NCBI RefSeq assembly: GCF_024362695.1
Contig: NC_065413.1
Location: forward strand, 16,403,511-16,467,510
Reading direction: 5' to 3'
Source: Pectinophora gossypiella
Taxonomy: Eukaryota; Arthropoda; Insecta; Lepidoptera; Gelechiidae
Length of the DNA: 64,000 bases
The position numbers and the translations under genes are program-made. A model generated the notes under the pieces. That model worked only from the letters and a program-made list of their open reading frames with translations, had not been told where the DNA came from and did not search any database. This document shows, piece by piece, positions 53,140-63,769 of this stretch. Every line of letters starts with the position of its first letter. Position 1 is the stretch's first letter.

Positions 53140-53375
53140 TTCATGTTTCCGTGCTCAGCGGTGAAGGAAAACATCGTGAGGAAACCCACATTCCCGAGAG
53201 AAATGCATTTTCGGAGGTATGTGACCTAACCTGTATTGGGCTGGTTTTCCCTTCGCTGGTTGGAAGGTCAGACAGGCAGTCGCTTCTGTAAAAAACCGGT
53301 CCTGTCAAATCTTCGGGTTAGGTAAGCGGACTCTGTGAAAAACGGGATAATGCTAGGGAGATAATGATGATGGAG
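53140..53375 (+). mobile_element. SINE family S4, 5'-truncated
   Basis: From TCATGTTTCCGTGCTCAGCG through GGGCTGGTTTTCCCTTCGC to AACGGGATAATGCTAGGGAG. GATGATG tail. Confidence 0.75.
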
Positions 53376-53474
53376 TTTTTTATGGACTTGAAAAAGTTGT
53401 GTAAAAATTAAATTAATATATTTTGGAAATCAATTTTGTTTTATTGCTCTACACACAATGATAGACCATACATA

Positions 53475-53726
53475 CATAAACAGCCTATATACGTCCCACT
53501 GCTGGACACAGACCTCCCCTTAATCAACCGGAGGGGGTATGGAGCATACTCCACCACGCTGCTCCAATGCGGGTTGGTGGAAGTGTTTTTACGGCTAATA
53601 GCCGGGACCAACGGCTTAACGTGCCCTCCGAAGCACGGAATCATCTTACTATTTCGGACAATCAGGTCATTCTGAAAAGTTCTTACCAAACAAAGGACAG
53701 TCTCACAAAGTGATTTCGACAATGTA
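53475..53726 (-). mobile_element. SINE family S2, minus strand, head missing
   Basis: Same extent as the copy at 37631-37863: the tail at the left, stopping at the GTCTCACAAAGTGATTTCGA block at the right. Both copies lacking the same head hints at a headless subfamily or a shared truncation point. Confidence 0.75.
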
Positions 53727-53729
53727 CCG

Positions 53730-54600
53730 TACTTACTATCTATCGATACTATCGATAACCTAAAAATACTATTGTTTTCTTTTTCAACTATCGATACTGT
53801 AATTCATAATTAATTTATTTAATTGATTTGATTTTGATTTGTTTTATTTTATTTGCAATAAAAATGGTACATCTTAATTATTTAAGTAAAATAAAATTAA
53901 ATATGACAATTATTAAGTAAATTAATTACGAAATAATAAATTAAATTGTAATTACATTACTTATTACTATTGATGTTTGTCGGTTGCTCCTGCACTGCAT
54001 TGCAACTTCTTCTTTCGCATGGGTTGTAAGGTCGATTACGCTTACGTTATGTATAAGTTCAAGCAAAGCAAGCAAGCAAGGCAAGTTGTATGTGTAATTG
54101 TAATTTCTTTTAGTGTTTTTCATGTTATTTATAGTCTTATTTTTCTTTTTGTTTCTTTTTTTCATTCAATGTTTATTTTTGTTTTCTTAGTTTGTATATT
54201 GTTTTTCTCGTCATTCAGCGCATTGGGCCATACTGTAATGTTGTATGTACTTTAATAAATAAATAATAAGTTAGACCTTTAAAACTAATATAAAGTGATG
54301 CTTATTTCCATAACCTTAAAAAATATATTTTTGTGTCGTTAGTGGCTTTAATCAAGTGTTGAAGTCTAGATCAGCGCGACAGCAAGGAAATCAGGTCAAA
54401 CTACTTCTAACGACATAACTCAGACAAACCTGATATAAGATTGACTCGCTTCCGATGACCTTGGACAAGCGACAGGTGATTAACCCATGGAACTTACGCA
54501 GCCGATAAATAAACGAATTCTATTGGCTACTTGATAAATAAACCATTTCTATTGGTTCGGAAATTCATATGAAATCAACTTTATTGATTTATTACGCCGA
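53730..54600. other. AT-rich spacer with a T-rich LINE-type tail
   Basis: 53980-54265 is T-rich, with GCATGGGTTGTAAGGTCGAT at its left and AATAAATAAATAATAAG at its right, resembling a retroelement 3' end. No gene was seen. Confidence 0.4.
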
Positions 54601-54672
54601 GTCGTGGTAGCCCAGTTGGTAGAACGCTCTCACTATGAGGTCACTGGTTAGAATCCAGCACAGGCCCAAACC
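54601..54672 (+). mobile_element. SINE family S4 head
   Basis: GTCGTGGTAGCCCAGTTGG (box A) and a decayed box B (TCACTGGTTAGAATCC). The body is missing after CAGGCCCAAACC. Confidence 0.65.
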
Positions 54673-54769
54673 TATATTAACAGTTTGTCGGACTTCAGTG
54701 TTTAAACACCTCCCCCCCCTCAAAATATCACTGTTTCCGATTAGTTTACGGCCACCGTCATATACCTAA

Positions 54770-55275
54770 CTAGCTTTTGCCCGCGACTTCGTCCGCGTGG
54801 CGTGTTATATAAGAGAGATCTTTGTGTGTGTGAGGGTGCATATCAAATTTCAAGCATCTAACTTGAGTTTAGATTAGATTTGCAGTTTAGATTTTTTCTC
54901 AAAATACAGCCATAACTAAACTTTATGTTTACTAAGGTATGCATGCATGGTAGATTGAAAACATCTACCTTACGCGGTTTCGATTTTTTCATACAAATGT
55001 TTCTTCCCGCTAACTCCCGTTTCCGTGGGAATTTTGCAATATCCTGTTGCAACTAAGCTTTAAGTTAACTAAGGTACCTGCAAATTTCAAGCGTCTAACT
55101 TAAGCAGTTTAGATTTTTCATACAAAAGGATTTTCCCGCTAATTCCCGTGCACCTCTACGGTACCTAAGCAACGTCCCTTCCAAATTTCAAGTGCCTACG
55201 TTTAGCCGTTGAGGCTGTGCGTTGATAATTATGTCAGTCAGTCAGTTTCTCCTTTTATATATTTAGATTAAATCT
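54770..55275 (+). mobile_element. RTE-type LINE 3' region
   Basis: TAGCTTTTGCCCGCGACTTC with GTCCGCGTGG at the start, repeated TTTTCATACAAA and CCCGCTAA blocks inside, and GTCAGTCAGTTTCTCCTTTT with TATATTTAGATTA at the end. This pattern is common in RTE-like LINE 3' ends of insects. No ORF. Confidence 0.55.
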
Positions 55276-55613
55276 TTTCAAAATGACGCTTTACGTGGCC
55301 TCCAAGAGGTCTAATTCACAGTTGTGCCCAATCCAGTTATTCCCCTGTAGATTCGGGGCTGCGATCGTATCGCTCGCACCGCCCTAGGGCCCCCACTGTA
55401 TACGTACTAGTTTATTTATTTATTAAGTATACACGACAGGTTACAGACATATGGCTTATGATTACGTAATGCGGTTTATTTTCAGACTATAACCCAACAA
55501 ATGTATACTAGTTATAATTAACAGTCTACAATGTACGAAATGGAACAAAAGAGAAAGAAAAAAAAAACATTACTTAGCCCTAAGTTAACATAGCAAGAAT
55601 TACGGTTTATGAT

Positions 55614-55910
55614 ATGGTCATATTTATCGTTAGTGGACCAAAGCGATCGTTGGTCCAATATGCCGGGCATTTATCTCGCTTCTCCGGCTCTATGTGCAAC
55701 AAGCATAAGTCACATCAAAATAGAAAAAAAACTGGCTTCACCTATACATATAAGAGGACACAGTCAGGTCATGTCAATGACCCTGCAGATTCACAATGTC
55801 GTGAAGAATGTAATTTAAAAAAAGCTGCAGCATTTTTATTTTTAGGTTGCAGAGACGTTCAACAAAGACAAAGCATAACATCACGCATGTTAGGGAAAAA
55901 ACAAACTTAG
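55614..55910 (+). other. orphan open frame of 98 codons, unassigned
   Basis: Encodes a basic, Cys-containing peptide (MVIFIVSGPKRSLV..., CNKHKSHQNRKK, CREECNLKKAAAFLFLGC) ending in TAG. I do not recognise it. A second overlapping frame of 69 codons is also open, which lowers the weight of either. It could be a piece of a transposable element or chance. Confidence 0.2.
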
Positions 55911-55919
55911 CGAGTCCGA

Positions 55920-57420
55920 CAAAATTATTTATTTATTTATTTTTTTTATTTATTAGGCACATCAACAGTACAAACACACAACAATTAATAAAACTTTCTT
56001 AAGGCTAGTACTAGTGTTTTCACCAATTACAGACGTGCACAACTTATGTAATTAACATGTATGTAGAATTTGTTTAAAAAAAAAAATTAATAAAAAATTA
56101 ACGGAATAACAAAAGGTATGAACAAAATTTATTGAATTGATCGATAAGTTTATCACGTTGCGTTAGCCCTACAGAGTTTAAGTTATAATTATGTTATGAT
56201 CCAAACAAAAGTCGAATTCAGTGATTTAACCAACAAAAACTATCGAACTAGGTAACAATGACAATTGGAAAAGTAACCATTTTAACTACTAAATACATAA
56301 TTTTGAGTTAGAGTCAATGTGCACACAATGATAAATGACCGCTTATGCGGATAACTTGCTTCTAACCGTATACATGGTTTGAGGTATAAAATGTAACAGG
56401 TTTTATCAAACATTCTTAGTACGTTTTAGTATTGCCGCAGGGTGGTATCTTGGGTTCCGCGGCCTTTATTTATTACGGTCGCCATTTTTTTTTTCGAAGA
56501 TATTAAATTTTTAGTTGTTTTGTGACATTTTGTGTATTGAAGTGTGGAATTGGTTAAAAAATCGACGACTTTGTGATAATCCACATTTAAGGAGAGTTTC
56601 ATTATCGAAAAGTATGTAATCTCAATTTACTTTTTTTTTGCTTATTTATTTTAGAACTTTGTGAAAACGAAGCGTGTATGAAATAATTGATGAATGTGGA
56701 GGAAGCAAGAGGAGCTTGTCAGGATCGAAGCAAATGGAATACTATAGTCTCTGCTTACCCCGGTGGGAATAGACGTGATAAAAACGACTTCTTAGGGTTG
56801 TATTAATAAACTAATATCAGCTTGGAGATTGCCCTCAAGATCATATCAATGTGACAGTTCTTATATAAAAACGGGGACTTGAGCGTGATCTTGAAGGCAG
56901 TCTTAGCTGAGATTACTTTATTAATACACTTGTGGTTGAAATATTAATTATGACGTTTGGGCTGGTAGTCAATCAATTTGCTAGACTTTTTCAAGCGGCC
57001 TCGCCTCCGACATGAAACTTCGAAACTTCATTTAATTTATTTAGTTAGTAAATCGTTCAATAGCGGTAGGTAGGTTAAATCATAACATAAACAGCCTATA
57101 TACGTCCCACTGGTGGGCACAGGCCTCCCCTCAATCAACCGAAGGGGGTATGGAGCATACAACACATTAGTTCAGGGTGGATCAACTGAACCTTTTCTAA
57201 GGACATCTCCAATTTGGTCAACTTATCGTTAATATCACAGATCAATGCGATATCGAATACGGGGGTCAGTTCAGTTTCAGTACGGAAGCTTAGAAAGAAT
57301 GTGTTACTAAGCTATTATAAGAAAAAAAAATAAGTACCTTTATTTTTATTATCTAGTAGAACGCGTTAAGCATTCAAATAATCCTGTTCTATCATATAAA
57401 AATGTTAACAAATAAATAAC
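55920..57420. other. spacer with small MITE and LINE scraps
   Basis: 56665-56785 is a LINE 3' coding scrap (GAATGTGGAGGAAGCAAGAG). 56797-56932 is a MITE with mirror ends (TTGTATTAATAAACTAAT against a TTTATTAATACA-type end, and CAAGATCA/TGATCTTG). 57090-57160 is a reverse S2 tail. The remainder is AT-rich and unassigned. Confidence 0.5.
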
Positions 57421-57745
57421 AGCCTCCGTGGTCCAGTGGTTGAGCGTTCGGCTCACGATCCGGAGGTCCCGGGTTCGAATCCCGGTGGGGACATATCACA
57501 AAAATCACTATTTGTTCCCTAGTTTGGTTAGGACATTACAGGCTAATCACATGATTATCCGAAAGTAAGATGATCCGTGCTTCGGAAGGCGTTAAGCCGT
57601 TGGTCCCGGTTACTACTTACTGATGTAGATTATTAGTCGTGACGTGAGTCAGGGGCCCATGGCGGCTCAATAATAACCTTGACACCAGGGTTGATGAGGT
57701 TGATATTCCATATTACAACCCACACGATAAGAAGAAAAAGAAGAA
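57421..57745 (+). mobile_element. SINE family S1, full length
   Basis: Among the best-preserved heads: GCCTCCGTGGTCCAGTGG, GTTCGGCTCACGATCCGG and box B-like GGGTTCGAATCCC. GAA-repeat tail (GAAGAAAAAGAAG). Confidence 0.9.
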
Positions 57746-57944
57746 CAAATACTGATTAGTATGTTTTTTTTCAAGTGGCACCTATTTATGTAGGTATTTG
57801 TATATTTTAAGAGGATCAAATATAATATACATAAAAAATAGAAAAAATATATTAGCATTATTTAAATTAAGAATGACCTGCAGAAAAGGTAATAAAAACG
57901 TAATCAGATCTTATCTTGGATCCGTCCAAAAATCTCATAATCTC

Positions 57945-58085
57945 CCTAGCGCTATCTCGTTTCTTTTTTCCTTACGTAACCTGAAGATTTGACAGGTCCA
58001 GTTTTTACAGAAGCGACCGTCGGTCTGACCTTCCAACCTGTAAAGTAAAAACCAGCCCAATACTCGTTAGGTCCGAAAAGCATTA
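57945..58085 (-). mobile_element. SINE family S4 fragment, minus strand
   Basis: Left end TCTCCCTAGCGCTATCTCG (reverse tail), then AACCTGAAGATTTGACAGG, to AGCCCAATACTCGTTAGG. Confidence 0.7.
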
Positions 58086-58171
58086 ATAATGTAATTACTT
58101 ATAAAACAATGGTGTTAATAAAAACTCTCTATTTCAGAGAAACTCAACGAAGTTCTTATTTCTTCATTGGT

Positions 58172-58476
58172 GCTAATTCCTATAAATACCATCTAATTTT
58201 ATTGTAGGTTATATCTGTCATTTTCTTATCCGCCGAAAAGGAAAGGGACGGGTAATCGACAAGCATAAAATTTATGGAACACACGTCAATTTTAAGCACA
58301 AATCTAAACCAACCGTCTAAAATTTTTACATCAGTCAATAACCCGACACATTCATTTACTCATTCTTCCTAAAATTAAGAGCTGTGAATCATCCGTCCCT
58401 TTCGTTTTCGACGGATATGAAAATGACGGATATAACTTAAAATAAAATTAGGCGGTGTCTGCAGGAATCGGGGCCA
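58172..58476. mobile_element. family L MITE, full copy
   Basis: Both inverted ends present. Closest relative in the window is 48402-48711. Ends 57 bases before the inverted duplication at 58533. Confidence 0.75.
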
Positions 58477-58589
58477 TTGTGTCTTTAAGAGTTGTTTTAT
58501 AATGTCTTTTCAAAGACAATGAAGAAATACAACACAACCCACACGATAGAAGAAGAATAGGGATAAATACCTAGTATATAATCCCTATT

Positions 58590-58914
58590 CTTCTTCTATC
58601 GTGTGGGTTGTGAGGTGGAGTACCAACCTCATCAACCCTGGTGTCAGGGTTACTATTGAGCCGCCAAAGGCCCCTGACATGGCTCATGTAACGACTACTT
58701 ACTTACATCAGTTATTACCAACCGGGACCAACGCTTAACGTGCCTTCCGAAGCACGGATCATGTTATTTTCGGACAATCTGGTGATCAGCCAGTAATGTA
58801 GTAAGCAAACTAGGGACCACAAAGTATTTTTTGTGATATATCCCCACCGGGATTCGAACCCGGGACCTCCGTATCGTAAGCACAACTCTCAACCACTGCA
58901 CCACGGAGGTCGTT
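58590..58914 (-). mobile_element. SINE family S1, minus strand, full length with target duplication
   Basis: The 9-bp direct repeat ATCCCTATT flanks it (58581-58589 and 58915-58923). The tail CTTCTTCTATCGTGTGGGTT is at the left; the head ends at CTGCACCACGGAGGTCGTT. The left junction is part of a 32-base inverted duplication (58533-58612). Confidence 0.9.
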
Positions 58915-58924
58915 ATCCCTATTA

Positions 58925-59880
58925 ACTTATTGACACTACTATGTACCTACAATGTGGAAAGTACGTGAATCTTGACGTCGGAGTCAAAACAATGTCACGT
59001 AGAAAAAATACAATTTTGGATTTCTAATTAGCAAGTAGATAACTTAGTGTTATGCGGAATTAACGTCAAAAACCACAGGCTCTCAACCTTATTTCGCGCA
59101 GTGCCCACTTTGAAAATATTTACACTTATTAGTACTCATAATTTAGAGAAAAATTGTTTCTAGAGGCGCCCAATTGTTTCTACCTATATTACTACCTGAA
59201 GCTCTGAAGATTGTCGTTTGAAGACAATCTCACCTGATACTGTCTTTGAAAGCTTTCCCAACACGCAACTAAGGAATGCAATCCCGATATCGCGGGATCC
59301 CCATATCGCCTAATATTTCGGGATCAATCCCGAAGCACAATATGACGAGAACCCATTCGAGATTGACGGGATTGGACGAATCTCCTTGAGTTATACTTTT
59401 TGTTTGGATTGTGTTGATTTCCAAATTATTTAAATTTTGTTTCTTTTCTAGAATAGAATAGAATATAAATTGTTTATTATAAAACGTCTTTTCACAGAAT
59501 ATTTTGTTTTAATTAACCTCACTATCATAAACAAGCAGTTTTCATCGCTTTCAGTCATCCAAATTTTTTTTATGAACTAGATGAGATCCCGAAATTTTCG
59601 GGATTGATATTTACAATCTCGTGGGGTCTTGAATTTGCGATCTCGAGGCGGGATTGCATTCTCTACACGCATAACAAAGGGACTTTATCGCCCATGTTGA
59701 GAACCTACGACCTCGATTATTGTCAGAATTTGCAAGAGAAAAACATAAATGTTGTCATCTAACGTTAAAACCATTAGCACTGAGGTATCATGGGAAAAAA
59801 TGTATAGAAAAACATTGACAATGCATCCACGCGCTGGCGTAAACTTCATCAGATTTTTTTTATATTTAAAAATAGAATAT
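58925..59880. other. spacer containing an inverted-repeat element at 59275-59664
   Basis: GAATGCAATCCCGATATCGC at the left is mirrored by a GCGGGATTGCATTC end at the right (about 59648-59662). Small hairpins such as TTCGGGATCAATCCCGAA lie inside. No coding content. The rest of the region is unassigned. Confidence 0.5.
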
Positions 59881-60230
59881 AGCTGTGATAGCCTAGTTAT
59901 TAGAACGCTTGCCACTCACTTTGAGGTCGCAGGTTCGAATCCGGCACAGGCCTAAACCAATGATTGTCGAATTTGTTGTCGAATTCATGATTGGATCATA
60001 AACGGTTATCACGTTCTCAGCGGTGAAGGAAATCATCGTCCACATTCTCGAGAAATGCATTTTCGGAGGTACGTAACCTACCCTGTATTGGGCTGGTTTT
60101 CCCTTCGCGGGTTAGAAGGGCAGACAGGCAGTCGCTTCTTTAAAAAACCGGAGCTGTCAAATCTTCAGGTTAGGTAAGCAGACCCTGTGAAAGACGGGAT
60201 AATGCTAGGGAGATGATGATGATGATGAGA
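59881..60230 (+). mobile_element. SINE family S4, full length
   Basis: Head GCTGTGATAGCCTAGTTATT (box A region), box B GGTCGCAGGTTCGAATCC, then CAGGCCTAAACC, the conserved CTTCGCGGGTTAGAAGGGCA body, and a (GAT)n tail. This is the reference copy used here for the family. Confidence 0.85.
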
Positions 60231-60438
60231 TATGTAGATATAGAAGCCAATGGTGGTATTTTTATTTCTTGGTCGTTTTGGTCTAAATCTTGTCTATCTC
60301 CTTTATAAAACAAGTTCAAATATCAAACTTTTTGTTCAATTGAAACGGGTTATTAGATTATTTTTAAAACCAAGTAAATGCAAACACTTTTTGTCTTGTT
60401 TGCTCTGGTTTCGTTTTATCTTTTAGAAAATAAAAAAC

Positions 60439-60747
60439 ACCTCTGTGGTCCAGTGGTTGAGCGTTGTGTTCACGATCCGGAGGTCCCGGGTTTGAATCCC
60501 GGTGGGAACAAAACACAAACATCACTTTGTGATCCCTAATTTGGTTAGGACATTACAGGCTGATCACCTGATTGTCCGAAAGTAAGATGATCCATGCTTC
60601 GGAAGGCACGTTAAGTCGTTGACTGATGCAACAACATAGTCGTTATATGAGTCATGTCAGGGGCCTTTGGCGGCTCAATAGTAACCCTGACACCAGGGTT
60701 GATGAGGTTGGTAATCCACCTCACAACCCACACGATAGAAAAGAAGA
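60439..60747 (+). mobile_element. SINE family S1, full length
   Basis: Head CTCTGTGGTCCAGTGGTTGAG, box B-like GGGTTTGAATCCC, body, and tail CACACGATAGAAAAGAAG. A short internal deletion after TTAAGTCGTTG. Lies about 180 bases before the first recognised exon of the second CD36-family gene. Confidence 0.85.
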
Positions 60748-60931
60748 CCCTGTGAAATGGGTAACAAGTAAACGATTTCGTTTCTCTAGCTCAGATTTCT
60801 ATGTAGATGCAAATTTCTGTGTTGGAAATCATTTGTACCGCGTACCAGATCTGTGTGCTATTCATACAAAAATCCAATTATCACATTTGACCCAGTCAAA
60901 TACCCTATTCAAGTGTATACTTTAATTTCAG

Positions 60932-62313
60932 GACATTTTACGAAGACCCTGTCACTGGTCGTGTAAAAAGCAAAGCCAAAAGTGAAACCAGTGGCATAAT
61001 GGTCCTTCTTACAAGTGAACAAACTGCTATGAAGAAAAACAGTAAGTAACTCCCTCCGCTAGGTCACTTCATACAAACAACTTCGTTTTACACATACACT
61101 ACACATCGACAGTATCGTACACGCGCATCTGTGTGTGTGACGTCTGACGCCATACGATTCAAGTCTAAACTATGTTCGAGAGTGAGGTAAACCTAGCTCA
61201 GACGCTGGTGGAGGAGCGGAGAGTTGCCGTTCTATATATTATTCCTTATTCTATGGCTAGGTCTCACTTTAGTTTAGGAGTAAGGGAGCGCGTAGGTTCT
61301 TTGTCTCATTCGCACTTATGCCTTAAGGCGGCACAAGCCAGGAATAACATTTTCGTATGGAAAATATATTATTTTTTACGTTTTTCCTCGCCTTATGGTT
61401 GTCTGGAAGAAATTTTTAAGCGATAAGGCCGGTAGTTAAGTCTCTTTAGTAACATTTTTTTTTATTTTGGTACAATAAAGTATATTTGTATTGTGTTGTG
61501 CTGGGCTGTTGTTTTTTGTTTTGACGTGACTTATTGCAGATTTGCCGCAGATGGCATTAACTACTTGACCGGAATTGCTGGGCTGTGCTGTTCTGTGTGT
61601 TGTATTATATTGTGTGCTTATTACATTAAAAATTATCTACGTACGTCAAAAAATGGCCCCTGAATTCGAATTCATGAGTTTGAATTTATGTTTGGATCAC
61701 AGATAATTAACATCACGTCGCTTCCAGGATTTGTGCCCGGGTAATCGCAATATGTTCGCCGTCTTTCACCTGGCGAGTCTTAAACATAGCTGGCGAGAAG
61801 TGGGTGTACACATCCCCATTCAGCCAACCCCTCCGGCTTAACGGCCTCCGTGGTCCAGTGGTTGAGCGTTGGGCTCACGATCCGGAGGTCCCGGGTTCGA
61901 ATCCCGGAGGGGACAAATCACAAACATCACTTTGTGATCCCTAATTTGGTTATGACATTACATGGTGATCACCTGATTGACTGAAAGTAAGATGATCCGT
62001 GCTTCGGAAGGCCCGTTATAATGTAAGTTAGTAGTCGTTACATGAGCCATGTCAGGGGCCTATGGCGGCTCAATCATAACCCTGACACCAGGGTTGTTGA
62101 GGCTGGTAATCCACCTCACAACCCACACGATTAGAAGAAGAAGCCTAATCCTTTGGGGATGCAGGCGTGAGATGTATGTTTAAAAAAGTTTATGTTACAA
62201 AATATTTTTCTTTTCCAGAAAAGATGATGGCGAGTTTCATCCTGGGTGTATGCCTGCTGGTTGTGGACATCATCATCATGTCGACGGACCCCATTTTATT
62301 TTTGCTACAGCTG
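60932..62313 (+). CDS. second CD36-family receptor gene, 5' part only (two exons)
   Basis: Exons 60932-61041 and 62219-62313, with good AG/GT borders; the gene continues past position 64000. The probable start is the ATG at 60999 (A at -3, G at +4), giving MVLLTSEQTAMKKN and then KKMMASFILGVCLLVVDIII, a membrane segment, and STDPILFLLQL. The second exon is 95 bases and enters in phase 1, exactly as exon 2 of the gene at 39256-51115, whose product reads KKILALATLGMICLMMPVIM and then IVDPVQVIARY at the same place, sharing the Asp-Pro after the membrane helix. The frame is open upstream of the ATG to the start of the exon, so an earlier start in an unseen exon is possible. Function is as for CD36 proteins in general; ligand unknown. 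Confidence 0.75.
61172..61580 (+). mobile_element. retroelement tail and family N scrap in the first intron of the second CD36 gene
   Basis: 61190-61500 has GCGGAGAGTTGCCGTTCTAT at the left, GGTTGTCTGGAAGAAATTTT and GCGATAAGGCCGG in the middle and an AATAAAG end, a LINE-type 3' tail (compare 52620-52720). 61515-61580 is the family N tail in reverse. The 84-codon open frame here comes from the repeat. Confidence 0.55.
61680..61835 (+). repeat. copy of the 1240-1415 dispersed repeat
   Basis: Blocks CACAGATAATTAACATCACG, GATTTGTGCCCGGGTAATCG and GCTGGCGAGAAGTGGGTGTA in the same order as the copy in intron 1 of the transporter gene. Confidence 0.6.
61842..62143 (+). mobile_element. SINE family S1, full length
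   Basis: Head GGCCTCCGTGGTCCAGTGG, box B-like GGGTTCGAATCCC, tail ATTAGAAGAAGAAG. Ends 75 bases before the membrane-anchor exon of the second CD36-family gene. It is inserted into the end of the preceding repeat, whose tail (CTTTGGGGATGCAGGCGTGA) resumes after it. Confidence 0.9.
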
Positions 62314-62653
62314 GTAAGTTCTACACTTAATCAGCAGGACTTGCAACAGGATAAGGTATAAATCGCTTCAAATTCAAAAATATCTTCATTCAGAAAAAGA
62401 AGGCAAGAGGGTAACCACTGTCCTATTTTTCCCTAAAAGTTTGCATGGAGAACTCTTAAATTAGTGATGAATATAGTTACACTTTGAATCGTCATTTTTT
62501 TACATAACGAACGTCTCAACCGCTTAAAACTACTGCAGCTTCTGACAACCTGCAAGCAAGAAAAACCTCGGCACAGGGCCGTAGACATTTTTAAAAAAAA
62601 AAAACGCAATTCAATCAGCGGTTCTCGAATTTCCACCGATTATATATAAAGAC

Positions 62654-62993
62654 AACAGCCTCCGTGGTCTAGTGGTAAGAGCGTTAGGCTCACGATCTGG
62701 AGGTCCGGGTTCGATTCCCGGTGGGGACATTGTCGAAATCACTTTGTGAGACTGTCCTTTGTTTGGTAAGGACTTTTCAGGCTTGAACCACCTGATTGTC
62801 CGAAAAAGGAAGTTGATTCCGTGCTTCGGAGCGCATGTTAAGCCGTTGGTCCAGGCTATTAGCCGTAAAAACACCTCCACCAACCCGCATTGGAGCAGCG
62901 TGGTGGAGTATGCTCCATACCCTCTCCGGTTGATTGAGAGGAGGCCTGTGCCCAGCAGTGGGACGTATATAGGCTATTTATGTTATGTATGTT
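62654..62993 (+). mobile_element. SINE family S2, full length with target duplication
   Basis: The 11-bp repeat TATATAAAGAC flanks it (62643-62653 and 62994-63004). The head is like S1 (GCCTCCGTGGTCTAGTGG, box B-like GGGTTCGATTCCC) but the 3' half differs: ATTAGCCGTAAAAACACCTC, then CTCCGGTTGATTGAGAGGAG, then GGGACGTATATAGGC. 62380-62590 just before it is a reverse LINE-type tail. Confidence 0.9.
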
Positions 62994-63129
62994 TATATAA
63001 AGACGATAACATTTCCCTATTAGCGTATTTTACTATATAAGTAAGTACTATAATAACTTCTCGCGTGAACCAATAGTTCAAGAAAAACTACGCCATAATC
63101 ATTATAATGATGCAGTTATATCGGCGCCC

Positions 63130-63450
63130 GAAGGACGTGATATACGATCCTGTCGACCATAGAGGCGATAGATAGAGAGGCGGCCAATCAGCTCGCGAAA
63201 CCAAACACTTCAGCCGGGTCTGAATGACAACCGCGGCGCGGCGCGAATTATACCTATTGAGCGCTTCGAACGTTCTTCTTTCGTTCGTTCAAACTAGGGG
63301 ACGTTCTTCAAACTAGGGATCACAAAGTGATTTTTGTGATATGTCCCCACCGGAATTCGAACCCGGGATCTCCGGATCGTGAGCCCAACGCTCAACCACT
63401 GGACCATGGTGGTCGTTTCTAGGATTTTATCCAGGACATAAAATGTTGTA
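63130..63450. other. family N head and reverse S1 SINE head
   Basis: 63141-63215 matches the 5' part of family N (GGCGGCCAATCAGCTCGCG). 63310-63416 is the S1 head and first part on the minus strand (CCCGGGATCTCCGGATCGTG, CAACCACTGGACCATGG). No exon of the CD36 gene was recognised between 62314 and 64000. Confidence 0.55.
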
Positions 63451-63455
63451 ATAAC

Positions 63456-63759
63456 ATCATCATCATCATCATCAGCCCATTAACGTCCCCACTGCTGGGG
63501 CACGGGCCTTCCCTATGGATGGATAGGGAGAACGGGCCTTAAACCACCACGCGGGCCCAGTGCGGATTGATGGTTATTAACGACTGCTAATGCACCCGGG
63601 ACCAACGGCTTAACGTGCCTTCTGAAGCACGGAGGAGCTCGAGATGAAAACTTCTTTTTCTTTTGTGGTCACCCATCCTATGACCGGCCTTTGCGAAAGT
63701 TGCTTTACTTCAACAATCGCAGACCGAGCGCTTTAACCGCTGCGCCAGCGAGCTCCTCA
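63456..63759 (-). mobile_element. SINE family S3, minus strand, full length with target duplication
   Basis: TGTAATAAC occurs on both sides (63447-63455 and 63760-63768). Left end is the reverse GAT tail, right end the reverse head (CTGCGCCAGCGAGCTCCTC). Confidence 0.85.
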
Positions 63760-63769
63760 TGTAATAACA

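Noticed and set aside
54770..55275. conserved non-coding RNA gene
   Set aside because: The conserved-looking blocks are those of RTE-like LINE 3' ends, which recur at 20170-20610.
60932..60998. coding start upstream of the ATG at 60999 in the second CD36 gene
   Set aside because: The frame is open but short (about 22 codons), has no ATG of its own in the exon, and the ATG at 60999 gives an N-terminus the same size as in the neighbouring paralogue. Not fully excluded.
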